Of a DNA stretch of 44,856 nt, positions 7,486 through 15,621 are shown one piece after another. Under the pieces are notes generated by a model. It was not told the origin of the DNA. It did no database searches and was given only the letters and a program-made list of their open reading frames with translations. The first letter of the stretch is position 1. Every line of letters begins with the position of its first letter. The stretch lies in assembly GCA_946187695.1 (NCBI GenBank), contig CAMHSB010000016.1, positions 1 to 44,856 on the forward strand, written 5' to 3'. A program made the translations under genes and the position numbers. The stretch is from an uncultured Bacteroidales bacterium. Lineage in GTDB: Bacteria; Bacteroidota; Bacteroidia; Bacteroidales; Paludibacteraceae.

Positions 7486-10400
7486 ATGATTAATACAAAG
7501 CAAATAGTTCGCGCATTGTCAAATCCTCGAATTGATAGAATTGGTTTGGCTTGTGAAGTGATTTCATCAGCATCTTCATATAAAGAACTTCAACAAATTG
7601 TTAAGCAAATACCATTAATTCATAAAGGATTATTTAAGTTTGCATATCTTAAAAGAAAAGATTATGCACATTTTAATCAAATCTGTTACCCAATCATATC
7701 AGATTCGATGATGTCGTATGTTAGATTCGTTGTATATATAACGGAACTATACCATCAAGAGATATGTCAGTACATTGAATTAAGAAAAAAATACGAGATA
7801 GATGTACTAAACGGTCAGTATGAACAGGCTCGTTGTAATCTGGAGGCCATTAATTGTGTTGTGGGGCATTCGTATTGGGGAATGGAACAAAGTATTAAAT
7901 TAGAACGTTGGGCAAATAATGTCAGTGCAAGTTCGCAAGCTTCCCAGAATATAATTCAAGAAAATCAGAAATTGTCAATTTTTTGCAATTTCTTCTTTAA
8001 TACATCTAGTATTGATTTTTCATTTGATGATGTAATACGGATAATGTATAATCTGTTGTCAGGAATGAAACATAAAGATGATGATTTCTATCAATACTTT
8101 GCTTCTCTTACTATTCCTTACAACTGGTCATTCTCTGGGACAAAATGGATACAATATTATACTCAACTTTCCATAGTGGACTTATACAATAGTCTAATAG
8201 ATAATATATGGAAACTCGAAGATTACATAAAGGACAATGAATTTAATGAATGTATAAGTCATCTTATTGAGTTAACCAAAGATTCTTATCTGATTAAGTT
8301 TGCATACATACATCAGTTGATACCATCACCTTGTTTAAATGAGATGACTCGTACTAATATTATGCAATGTTTCACTCATTCTGATTACGAGAAGGTGATT
8401 GAATTAGGAGAAACATACATACAGAAAAACCCCACGGATTTTGAAATAATGGATTATGTTACAAGATCATATATCTTATCAGAGGCGTCGTATCAGACAA
8501 AAGTTACAGATAATAATTCCATTTTGCAACAAATCAGGTATAACTATCATGTGTATTTGACACATGAAGATCAATATAAAGTGGCTGAAAAAAAATTGAG
8601 GACAATATGTTTATCATTATATTCATTCCATTGTTGTAGATACCTGTTAAATGTAATAGACGAACAGGAACATGCTCTCATTCCCGATATATACAGAGAT
8701 ACATATCAACATGTACCATTTCAGAGTCTATTTGATATTAAACGACAAAGATTACATGATTCATTAGATGGGCAGATGATGAAGTCGTCTAAAAATGAAA
8801 AAATAGTATATAATCCGGCTCATGAAATACCATTTATATTCCTCAAAAACGATATATTTGCAAATATGGATATTGATGCGGAAGATTTTTCTATAGAATC
8901 TATCGCACCCTACATGAGAGAGTGTGCCGCTAGTACAATATTTTCACACTATATAGACACCCAACAGTGGAAGAAAGCGGTGTTGTTCTATGTGAAACAA
9001 AAGTTGGAATATAAGAATTTAGAGATTAAATATGATAAGTCACAATTAGAGACTTTATTTCAGGACAATGTTTCTGGAGATATGCAAATTCCATTAGAGA
9101 TGTCTATCTTTTATACGATGATAGATGCCAATGCAGGGACTCGTTTTATAGCATATAAGCATTATTTGAAGCAGCTACAAGTAAATTGTGCATCAGAAAT
9201 AATCAATATTAATACTCCGAAATTAAATTATTTCTTAAAATATGTGGCAGATATTCGCGTATTAGAGTTGCATGTTCGTCAATTTGATACTCAAGACCAA
9301 GTTATCAATGAGCGAATAAATATTTGCAATAATCTTTTTTCTGTAACAAAAGATAAGGAACTTGCAAAGGAAGTGGCGGATTTGGTAAAAGGGCAAGAAA
9401 TTAAAAAGTTAATATCTACTATAGACGAAAGTAAAATCTATGTAGATGAAGAAGGATTGAAGAAGACAGGATTAGAAGAAGAACGTATTATTTTTGCTCT
9501 ATATCAATCCATGGATTCAAAAGTTCAGGTTCCTGACAGTATGTTGGATTTTTATAAACAAATAAGAAAAGGATTGGAAAATGACAAACAACAAATACTA
9601 AAAAATCTTCCTGCAGATACATCGCCGATTAATTACAAAGTGTCGTTGTTTGAACAGTTATACAAATCGATAAGGCAAAAATTTTTATTGGATTCCAAAT
9701 ACGGTTTGGAGTTCTTCTTAAGCACACGTATACGTCATGGTACTTTAGTCAATCAATTAAGGAAACATTTTGAGGAATATAGTTTAATAACCAATCTCAT
9801 CGATGACAACCAATATGCAGTCAATATAGAATGGATAGACGAAAAGTTGCAGTTGTCCGGAAAAGAGAGGGCACAAATGATATCTGCATTTGACCAGTTC
9901 ACGCGAATCGTAGATGAAATAATTTTGTCTATAAAGAACGAAGTATTACAAATATCGTTTGACGAGCATAATATTGAGAAAGCCGAGGCTTTAGATTTTT
10001 CTCTAAATACAGAAATCCAAAATATATTAGATTATAATTGTAAAGAATGCGAGGACGTTGATTTTACTTCCTGCATAGACGGAATGTTTCAATTATTGTG
10101 GAAACAGACAGAAGATAACTTGGAAAAGATTAAAATAACTCTAGAGCAAAAACATCAGATGCTTAATCAAGCATTGACAAATTTAGCATCGCAAGTGCAT
10201 AAATATACGCGAGAGTCAACAGCATCAAAATCATTGTTAGAGACGATAGCTATGTGCTCTACGAGTCTGCAAGGTGATTTCGCGGTTGTAGAGAAATGGT
10301 TGCAACGAAGGGACTTGAAAGATTTTGATTACAAATTTCAAAATGTACTAGATACATGTACTTCTATCATGAGTAATATGAATATGAAATTGACGCGTTG

Positions 10401-10812
10401 CGATATTGACATCAATAGTGAGACGATATTTAGAGGCAAGTCATTTAATTATCTTTATGATATTACTCATGAATTATTAAATAACGTATTTAATTACCAA
10501 ATACGCTCTCATGAAGAGCTTGAATGCAAAATTGTTGTAAAAGAGGAACAGGAGATTCTTCATATTCAAGTAAGTAATAAATTATTAGAAGAAGATATCA
10601 CAGTTCTTAACGAAAAGATAAAACAAAAATCCAAGAATGATAAAGGTGTTCAAGAGGCCAAAAAGGTAATCTGCGAAGGAGATTCCGGAATACATAAGAT
10701 AACCAATATTGTTTCATATTCGTTACGTGATCAACATAATTCATATCGAAACTATATCAAAGATAATTGGTTTGTAGCAGATGTTAAATTATATATTAAG
10801 AATTTGGTATAA
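7486..10812 (+). CDS. dtcA: Detocs-like sensor kinase DtcA
   Basis: This 1108-residue, very AT-rich gene encodes a large helical N-terminal region with TPR-like stretches (for example YEKVIELGETYIQKNPTDFE) and a C-terminal histidine kinase-like module. Visible kinase features are a candidate phospho-acceptor His905 in LASQVHKYTREST, an N-box at 995-1000 (HELLNN) and a glycine box at 1065-1071 (GDSGIHK). There is no membrane segment, so it should act in the cytoplasm. In Detocs, the sensor detects phage infection and phosphorylates the receiver domains of its partners. Its stop overlaps the start of the next gene by one base. The assignment rests mainly on the three-gene architecture, because the N-terminal half is not recognisable by eye. 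Confidence 0.72.
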   Translation: MINTKQIVRALSNPRIDRIGLACEVISSASSYKELQQIVKQIPLIHKGLFKFAYLKRKDYAHFNQICYPIISDSMMSYVRFVVYITELYHQEICQYIELRKKYEIDVLNGQYEQARCNLEAINCVVGHSYWGMEQSIKLERWANNVSASSQASQNIIQENQKLSIFCNFFFNTSSIDFSFDDVIRIMYNLLSGMKHKDDDFYQYFASLTIPYNWSFSGTKWIQYYTQLSIVDLYNSLIDNIWKLEDYIKDNEFNECISHLIELTKDSYLIKFAYIHQLIPSPCLNEMTRTNIMQCFTHSDYEKVIELGETYIQKNPTDFEIMDYVTRSYILSEASYQTKVTDNNSILQQIRYNYHVYLTHEDQYKVAEKKLRTICLSLYSFHCCRYLLNVIDEQEHALIPDIYRDTYQHVPFQSLFDIKRQRLHDSLDGQMMKSSKNEKIVYNPAHEIPFIFLKNDIFANMDIDAEDFSIESIAPYMRECAASTIFSHYIDTQQWKKAVLFYVKQKLEYKNLEIKYDKSQLETLFQDNVSGDMQIPLEMSIFYTMIDANAGTRFIAYKHYLKQLQVNCASEIININTPKLNYFLKYVADIRVLELHVRQFDTQDQVINERINICNNLFSVTKDKELAKEVADLVKGQEIKKLISTIDESKIYVDEEGLKKTGLEEERIIFALYQSMDSKVQVPDSMLDFYKQIRKGLENDKQQILKNLPADTSPINYKVSLFEQLYKSIRQKFLLDSKYGLEFFLSTRIRHGTLVNQLRKHFEEYSLITNLIDDNQYAVNIEWIDEKLQLSGKERAQMISAFDQFTRIVDEIILSIKNEVLQISFDEHNIEKAEALDFSLNTEIQNILDYNCKECEDVDFTSCIDGMFQLLWKQTEDNLEKIKITLEQKHQMLNQALTNLASQVHKYTRESTASKSLLETIAMCSTSLQGDFAVVEKWLQRRDLKDFDYKFQNVLDTCTSIMSNMNMKLTRCDIDINSETIFRGKSFNYLYDITHELLNNVFNYQIRSHEELECKIVVKEEQEILHIQVSNKLLEEDITVLNEKIKQKSKNDKGVQEAKKVICEGDSGIHKITNIVSYSLRDQHNSYRNYIKDNWFVADVKLYIKNLV

Positions 10813-11258
10813 TGAGAATATTAATCGTAGAAGATGATGCCGAAAAGGCAAAATCCATTGAGAGTTATATATCAGAGAAATTCAGTTCAATCTCAACAAA
10901 TGTTGTTCAGTCATATCATGATGGTGTTGAATATGCGATGAATGGCAAATATGACATCATAATATTAGATATGTCAATCCCAGCATTTGAAGGCCAAGAC
11001 AGTTGTAGGGGGGAAACGTTAAAAAATGGAGGCGAAATAATTGTCCGCGAATTGCTTGATGAAGATATAAAATTCAGATGCTTGGTTATTACTCAATATG
11101 AAACATTTAATAACGAATCATTAGAAACAATAGACAAGCGTTTACGCAAACTATGCGGCAATTCTTATCTGGGATGTATCAAATACGATACATATAATGA
11201 TGATTGGAAAGATAAACTTAAAAACGTACTAGAAAATGTTTTCGGTATTAATAATTGA
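10812..11258 (+). CDS. dtcB: Stand-alone receiver protein, Detocs DtcB-like
   Basis: The 148-residue protein is a single response-regulator receiver domain with no output domain. The acidic pocket is E7-D8-D9 and the phospho-acceptor is D53 (YDIIILDMSIP). A Thr in CLVITQYET and a Lys in LGCIKYD occupy the usual switch and lysine positions. In Detocs, DtcB is described as a phosphate sink that buffers the kinase and prevents accidental effector activation; that role is inferred here. The gene starts in the stop codon of the kinase gene, and its last 23 bases overlap the effector gene in another frame, so translation of all three is probably coupled. Confidence 0.75.
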   Translation: MRILIVEDDAEKAKSIESYISEKFSSISTNVVQSYHDGVEYAMNGKYDIIILDMSIPAFEGQDSCRGETLKNGGEIIVRELLDEDIKFRCLVITQYETFNNESLETIDKRLRKLCGNSYLGCIKYDTYNDDWKDKLKNVLENVFGINN

Positions 11259-12495
11259 TGATACAGATGGTAAAGTTAAAGCATTGAGGGAATTTTTTGA
11301 ACGTTTTGACTTTATAGATGCCAATGATATTGATGTTGCTGAATCCTATAATTCAGCAATCAGGTTTTTGGGGGATAAAATGTATGACTTGGTAATTTTG
11401 GATTTGTTCTTGCCATTGCAAAAGGGAGATACTCCTTCTGCGGAACATGGAATGAGTCTATTTAAATGCATCCGAAACGATGAAGACATATTTCGACCAT
11501 TATATATCGTTGGTTTTACCAAGGAAATACCTACAGACGCACAGCGAGATGAATTTAAAAAGAACATGTGGTTCTTAATAGAGTCAAAGGAAAATTCCAA
11601 TCAGTGGCAAGAGGCTTTGGGTAATCTGATGGGACACATGCGGAATGCAAAATTAGGACTGCAAAATACAATGTGCTATGACTATGATGTCGCTATTATA
11701 ACAGCTTTGCAAGTACCTGAAAATGACATGCTGAAACAAGTTATAACGGAGCAAGATAAGTGGCGATTACTAGCGGTAAAGCATGATTTATGTACATCAT
11801 ATTATAGTACAACTTTGCAAACAAGTAAGCATAACAATATTAAAATCGTGACTTGCTTTTCGAATCAAATGGGAGGAGAGGCAATATCTTCATTAACAAC
11901 AAAAGTTATTTATCATTTCCGTCCCAAATATGTATTCATGACAGGGATAATGGCGGCAACAAAGCATGAAAATGTTAATCTAGGAGATATTATAGTAGCG
12001 CAAGAAGTGTTTAATGGAGCAAGCGGAAAGATTAAGGATGGGGCAAAAAAACAAGATGCGAAGATTCAGCTAATTCCGGATTTTAAACACTTTAATACAG
12101 ATCCATCTTTTTTAAATATCGTAAGCAATCTTAAAAATAACAAATCATTATTGCACGATATTGTAGATGGTTTTACATCGGAGGGATATAAACCAGACAC
12201 AGAGTTACAAATCCATACAGGACCTGTGGCATCAATGCCTGCAGTTGTGGTAAGTACAAAGCTTGTTAATTCATTGGTCGGTCATGTTAGAAAATTGGTT
12301 GGAATAGAGATGGAGTCATACGGGATGTTTTATGCTGCAGAGAATTCGGTTGAGCCTCGACCTAAACTAGTTGCAACGATAAAATCTGTATCAGATTTTG
12401 CCGATGCGCAAAAAAATGATTCATGCCAATTGTATGCAAGTTATACTTCTGCTGCGTTATTGAAATATATATTAATTCACATGTTACCATATTAA
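11236..12495 (+). CDS. dtcC: Receiver-nucleoside phosphorylase effector, Detocs DtcC-like
   Basis: The 419-residue protein fuses a receiver domain (residues 1 to about 130; D8-D9 pocket, phospho-acceptor D56 in VILDLFLP) to a phosphorylase-superfamily domain (about 148-419). In the second domain, YDVAIITALQVPE starts the first strand. GIEMESYGMFYA (356-367) is the ribose-binding M-E motif, and KSVSDFAD (383-390) carries the catalytic Asp387. In Detocs, the phosphorylated effector cleaves ATP to adenine and ribose triphosphate, stopping phage growth by draining energy. Conservation of the key residues suggests an active enzyme. ATP specificity cannot be distinguished by eye from AMP or nucleoside specificity. 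Confidence 0.8.
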   Translation: MFSVLIIDDTDGKVKALREFFERFDFIDANDIDVAESYNSAIRFLGDKMYDLVILDLFLPLQKGDTPSAEHGMSLFKCIRNDEDIFRPLYIVGFTKEIPTDAQRDEFKKNMWFLIESKENSNQWQEALGNLMGHMRNAKLGLQNTMCYDYDVAIITALQVPENDMLKQVITEQDKWRLLAVKHDLCTSYYSTTLQTSKHNNIKIVTCFSNQMGGEAISSLTTKVIYHFRPKYVFMTGIMAATKHENVNLGDIIVAQEVFNGASGKIKDGAKKQDAKIQLIPDFKHFNTDPSFLNIVSNLKNNKSLLHDIVDGFTSEGYKPDTELQIHTGPVASMPAVVVSTKLVNSLVGHVRKLVGIEMESYGMFYAAENSVEPRPKLVATIKSVSDFADAQKNDSCQLYASYTSAALLKYILIHMLPY

Positions 12496-12509
12496 ATTAG
12501 CAAAATAGG

Positions 12510-12542
12510 ATTGTCATTACACGTGAATCTGTAGTATATTTG
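12510..12542 (+). promoter_or_regulatory. Promoter for candidate small RNA
   Basis: ATTG at 12510-12513, a 21-base spacer and TATATTTG at 12535-12542 fit the Bacteroidetes consensus with one mismatch in the upstream element. No coding frame begins within the next 170 bases on this strand. Confidence 0.55.
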
Positions 12543-12546
12543 CAGA

Positions 12547-12665
12547 GGGAGAACTGGTAAAAATGAGAAAAAAATTGGGAATTCCGAATATTCTGTCAAA
12601 ATTACCAGGCCCTCTGCTTGTAAGGCAGAAGTATTGAAGCGGCAAATATTTGGGCGGCTTTTTTG
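12547..12665 (+). ncRNA. Candidate structured small RNA upstream of nadE
   Basis: A promoter-like signal ends at 12542, and the next 120 bases can fold. CAGAGGG (12543-12549) pairs with CCCTCTG (12610-12616), and CTGGTAA pairs with TTACCAG inside it, around an AT-rich apical region. A second small stem, TCTGC/GCAGA, competes for the 3' arm. A weak terminator (AAGC...GCTT plus a T run near 12660) precedes a separate nadE promoter. The long interrupted stem recalls 6S-type architecture, but no family is recognised. It could also be an attenuator leader for nadE. Confidence 0.4.
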
Positions 12666-12692
12666 CATTTTTAGGATTTTTGTGGCTGAAAA

Positions 12693-12724
12693 CTTGCAGA
12701 AGTCGAAAAAAAATAGTACCTTTG
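12693..12724 (+). promoter_or_regulatory. nadE promoter
   Basis: CTTG at 12693-12696, a 20-base spacer and TACCTTTG at 12717-12724 match the Bacteroidetes consensus with one mismatch. ATG of nadE lies at 12747, giving a leader of about 15 bases. Confidence 0.7.
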
Positions 12725-12746
12725 CAGCCGCAAAGGTTTTTTTTAT

Positions 12747-14678
12747 ATGAATACGAATTTTGGATTTGTACGAGTGGCGGCAGCGGTGCCGAAGATGAAG
12801 GTGGCAGACTGCCGGTATAACGCGGAGCAGATTAAGCTGCAGATTGATGAGGCGATTGCGGAAGGTGTGGAGGTGATCTGCTTCCCGGAGTTGAGTCTGA
12901 CGGGTTACACCTGTGCGGACTTGTTCTTCACGCAAGCCTTGCAGCAGAGCAGTATGCGGGAGTTAGAGGCGTTGTGCGACTACACGCGCGGGAAGGCAAT
13001 TATCGTGCTGGTGGGGGCGCCGCTGCAGGTAGATAACGACCTGTTCAACTGTGCGTTCGTGATGACGGACGGTGAAGTGATGGGTGTGGTACCGAAAGTG
13101 AACCTGCCGAATACGGGTGAGTTCTACGAGAAACGGTGGTTCACGAGTGGCCGTGCCGCGCGTGAGTTCACGCCCGGAGGTGTGGCACCGCGTATTCCGA
13201 AGATAGAGATCTGGAGCGGAGAGGTGCCGTTTGGTACGGATCTGCTGTTCTGCACACGAAACTATACGTTCGGTATCGAGATATGCGAGGACCTATGGAG
13301 TCCGCTGCCTCCTTCGACGCAACTAGCTATTCAAGGGGCAGAGATCATCTTCAATCTCTCGAGTTCGAACTGCATCATTGGTAAGCATATTTTCCGTCGT
13401 CAGATGATTAAGCAGCAGAGCGCACGGGTGCATTGCGGATATGTATATACCTCGTCTGGTGTCGGTGAATCGACCACCGATGTGGTTTTCTCCGGCAGTA
13501 CGTACATCGCAGAAAACGGCGATATCCTCACCGCAGGAGAGCGTTTCCAGCGGGAGAGTACGATGATCATCCAGGAGATTGATATTGAGCGGTTGCGTAC
13601 GGACCGGCAACGCAATACGAATTTCACGAAGGATAAAGCCGGGCATTACCGCCATATCAATGTCGCACCGATTGAAAGGGAAGAAGATTTTACGGAGTCC
13701 ATACACCGTACGTTCTCTCCGTCGCCGTTCTTGCCGAAGAAAGGCAAGGAGGATCCGTACTGCATGGATGTGTTTTCGATCCAGACAAGCGCACTGGCAC
13801 GGCGTTGGGAGCATACGCATTCTCAGACGGTGGTAATCGGTATATCCGGTGGTTTGGACAGTACGTTAGCTTTGCTCGTGGCTGTGCAGACGGCCGATCT
13901 GCTGGGCTACGACCGGAGTAGAGTGGTTGGCGTGACGATGCCGGGATTCGGTACCAGCGATCGGACCTACCAGAACGCGCTGCAGCTGATGGAAGAGTTG
14001 GGTATTACCCACCGCGAGATCAGTATTTGCGAGGTGACGACGCAGCACCTGAATGACATTGCGCATAACATGGATATCCATGACGCGACCTACGAGAACG
14101 CGCAAGCGCGTGTGAGAACGATGATTCTCATGGATCTCGCTAATGAGCTGAACGGACTGGTTGTCGGAACGGGTGACTTGAGTGAGTTGGCGTTGGGCTG
14201 GTGCACCTACAACGGCGATCAGATGTCGATGTACGGTATCAATGCCGGCATACCGAAGACGCTCGTCAAGTATCTTGTGCGGTATGCTGCGGAGAACCTG
14301 TACGGTGAGCCGTTGCGCAGTATCTTGCTGGATGTGGTGGAGACACCGGTGTCTCCGGAGTTGCTGCCGACCGACGAGAACGGTGAGATCGCGCAGAAGA
14401 CGGAGGATAAGGTAGGGCCGTACGAGTTGCATGATTTCTTCCTGTTCTATTTCATGCGTTTCGGTTTTACCCGTGAGAAGATCAAGTACATGGCATGTCA
14501 GGCTTTTGAGGAGCAGTACGATGCTGCGACCATCGACAAATGGCTGAATGTGTTCATGCGGCGGTTCTGCACGCAGCAGTTCAAACGTTCGGCGATGCCG
14601 GATGGGCCGAAGGTAGTTAGTGTGAGCCTGTCTCCGCGGGGCGATTGGAGAATGCCATCAGATGCCGCATGCATCTGA
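12747..14678 (+). CDS. nadE: Glutamine-dependent NAD+ synthetase
   Basis: The enzyme amidates deamido-NAD to NAD in the cytoplasm using glutamine and ATP. The 643-residue length suits the two-domain form. The N-terminal nitrilase-fold glutaminase shows the triad E48 (CFPELSLTGY), K117 (VVPKVNLPN) and C180 (GIEICEDLW). The C-terminal synthetase has the pyrophosphate loop SGGLDS in VVIGISGGLDSTLAL, and later GTGDLSELALGWCTY. It heads a same-strand run of housekeeping genes; murB starts 18 bases after its stop, within a reduplicated ATTTATGATTT tract. The promoter directly upstream is strong, and GC content is clearly higher than in the preceding defence operon. Confidence 0.95.
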   Translation: MNTNFGFVRVAAAVPKMKVADCRYNAEQIKLQIDEAIAEGVEVICFPELSLTGYTCADLFFTQALQQSSMRELEALCDYTRGKAIIVLVGAPLQVDNDLFNCAFVMTDGEVMGVVPKVNLPNTGEFYEKRWFTSGRAAREFTPGGVAPRIPKIEIWSGEVPFGTDLLFCTRNYTFGIEICEDLWSPLPPSTQLAIQGAEIIFNLSSSNCIIGKHIFRRQMIKQQSARVHCGYVYTSSGVGESTTDVVFSGSTYIAENGDILTAGERFQRESTMIIQEIDIERLRTDRQRNTNFTKDKAGHYRHINVAPIEREEDFTESIHRTFSPSPFLPKKGKEDPYCMDVFSIQTSALARRWEHTHSQTVVIGISGGLDSTLALLVAVQTADLLGYDRSRVVGVTMPGFGTSDRTYQNALQLMEELGITHREISICEVTTQHLNDIAHNMDIHDATYENAQARVRTMILMDLANELNGLVVGTGDLSELALGWCTYNGDQMSMYGINAGIPKTLVKYLVRYAAENLYGEPLRSILLDVVETPVSPELLPTDENGEIAQKTEDKVGPYELHDFFLFYFMRFGFTREKIKYMACQAFEEQYDAATIDKWLNVFMRRFCTQQFKRSAMPDGPKVVSVSLSPRGDWRMPSDAACI

Positions 14679-14716
14679 ATTTATGATTTTTGATTTATGA
14701 TTTCAAATTTAAATTA
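14679..14716 (+). repeat. Reduplicated ATTTATGATTT tract at nadE-murB junction
   Basis: The junction reads TTTATGATTTTTGATTTATG and continues ATTTCAAATTTAAATTAT: repeated GATTT and AAATTT words. The murB start codon (14697) is inside it. Confidence 0.6.
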
Positions 14717-15620
14717 TCCGATACCCAATACCTTTGGTATTGATGCGAAGGCGAGGTTGTTCGTCGAGTATTACTCGCTGGATGAGTTGCGGCAGGTGCT
14801 GAAGGAACATAAGGGCGAACGGGTGCTGCATATCGGGCAGGGTTCGAACTTGTTGTTTACTAAGGACTTTGACGGAGTGATTCTGCATTCCGGTATGGCG
14901 CGTGCGAAGTTCCTGGACGATGAGATGGTGGAGGCACAAAACGGCCTGCGACTGGACGATATGATCTCCCAACTGACGGATATGGGGTATAGCGGACTGG
15001 AGAAGTTGAGTCTGATCCCGGGTGAAGTAGGGGCGAGTGCGGTGCAGAACGTAGGAGCCTATGGCGTGGAAGCGAAAGATGTGATTGAGCGCGTGCATAC
15101 GCTGGATGTGGAGACGCTCGAAGAGCGGGTGTTTAGTAATGCGGAGTGTAAGTTCGGGTATCGCGACAGTGCGTTCAAACATGAGCTGAAGGACAAGTAT
15201 ATCGTGACGTCGGTTGTGTATAAAGTAAAACCCGGGGATGCCACCAAGACCCGCGAAGAGATTATCGAGACGCGTAATGGCAAGTTGCCGAAAGTAGGTG
15301 AAATCGGTTCGGCGGGTAGCTTCTTTATGAATCCCTTTGTGCCGGAAGCGCAAGCAAAGGAACTGCTGAAACAATATCCCGACATGCCGCATTTTGAGAC
15401 GCCGCAAGGCGTAAAGATCCCTGCTGCGTGGTTGATTGAGCAATGTGGCTGGAAAGGCAAGATGCTCGGTGGGGCACAGGTTTGGCCCAAGCAACCGCTG
15501 GTGATCGTGAACGCCAATCATGCGAGTGCTCAGGACATCATGGATCTGGCCAAACAAATATCCAACTCAGTGCACGAGAAGTTTAACATACGTATTAACC
15601 CCGAAGTAAATTATATCTGA
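14697..15620 (+). CDS. murB: UDP-N-acetylenolpyruvoylglucosamine reductase MurB
   Basis: MurB uses FAD and NADPH to reduce enolpyruvyl-UDP-GlcNAc to UDP-MurNAc, the second committed step of peptidoglycan synthesis in the cytoplasm. The FAD-binding signature LHIGQGSNLLF and LSLIPGEVGASAVQNVGAYG are clear, and the catalytic-serine motif is GSAGSFFMNP. The length, 307 residues, is normal. It lies directly upstream of murA, whose start follows 1 base after the murB stop, so the two wall-precursor enzymes are co-expressed in reverse pathway order. The N-terminal MISNLN is encoded by the repeat tract at the junction, so the family's conserved region begins only at NYPIPNTFGI. Confidence 0.95.
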   Translation: MISNLNYPIPNTFGIDAKARLFVEYYSLDELRQVLKEHKGERVLHIGQGSNLLFTKDFDGVILHSGMARAKFLDDEMVEAQNGLRLDDMISQLTDMGYSGLEKLSLIPGEVGASAVQNVGAYGVEAKDVIERVHTLDVETLEERVFSNAECKFGYRDSAFKHELKDKYIVTSVVYKVKPGDATKTREEIIETRNGKLPKVGEIGSAGSFFMNPFVPEAQAKELLKQYPDMPHFETPQGVKIPAAWLIEQCGWKGKMLGGAQVWPKQPLVIVNANHASAQDIMDLAKQISNSVHEKFNIRINPEVNYI

Positions 15621-15621
15621 T

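Noticed and set aside
12492..12935. Minus-strand frame (147 codons) over the small-RNA region and the nadE start
   Set aside because: It crosses two plus-strand promoters and the start of nadE and shows no recognisable protein features.
14709..15557. Long minus-strand frame (282 codons) opposite murB
   Set aside because: Antisense shadow of murB; no motif, no promoter, and composition typical of complementary frames.
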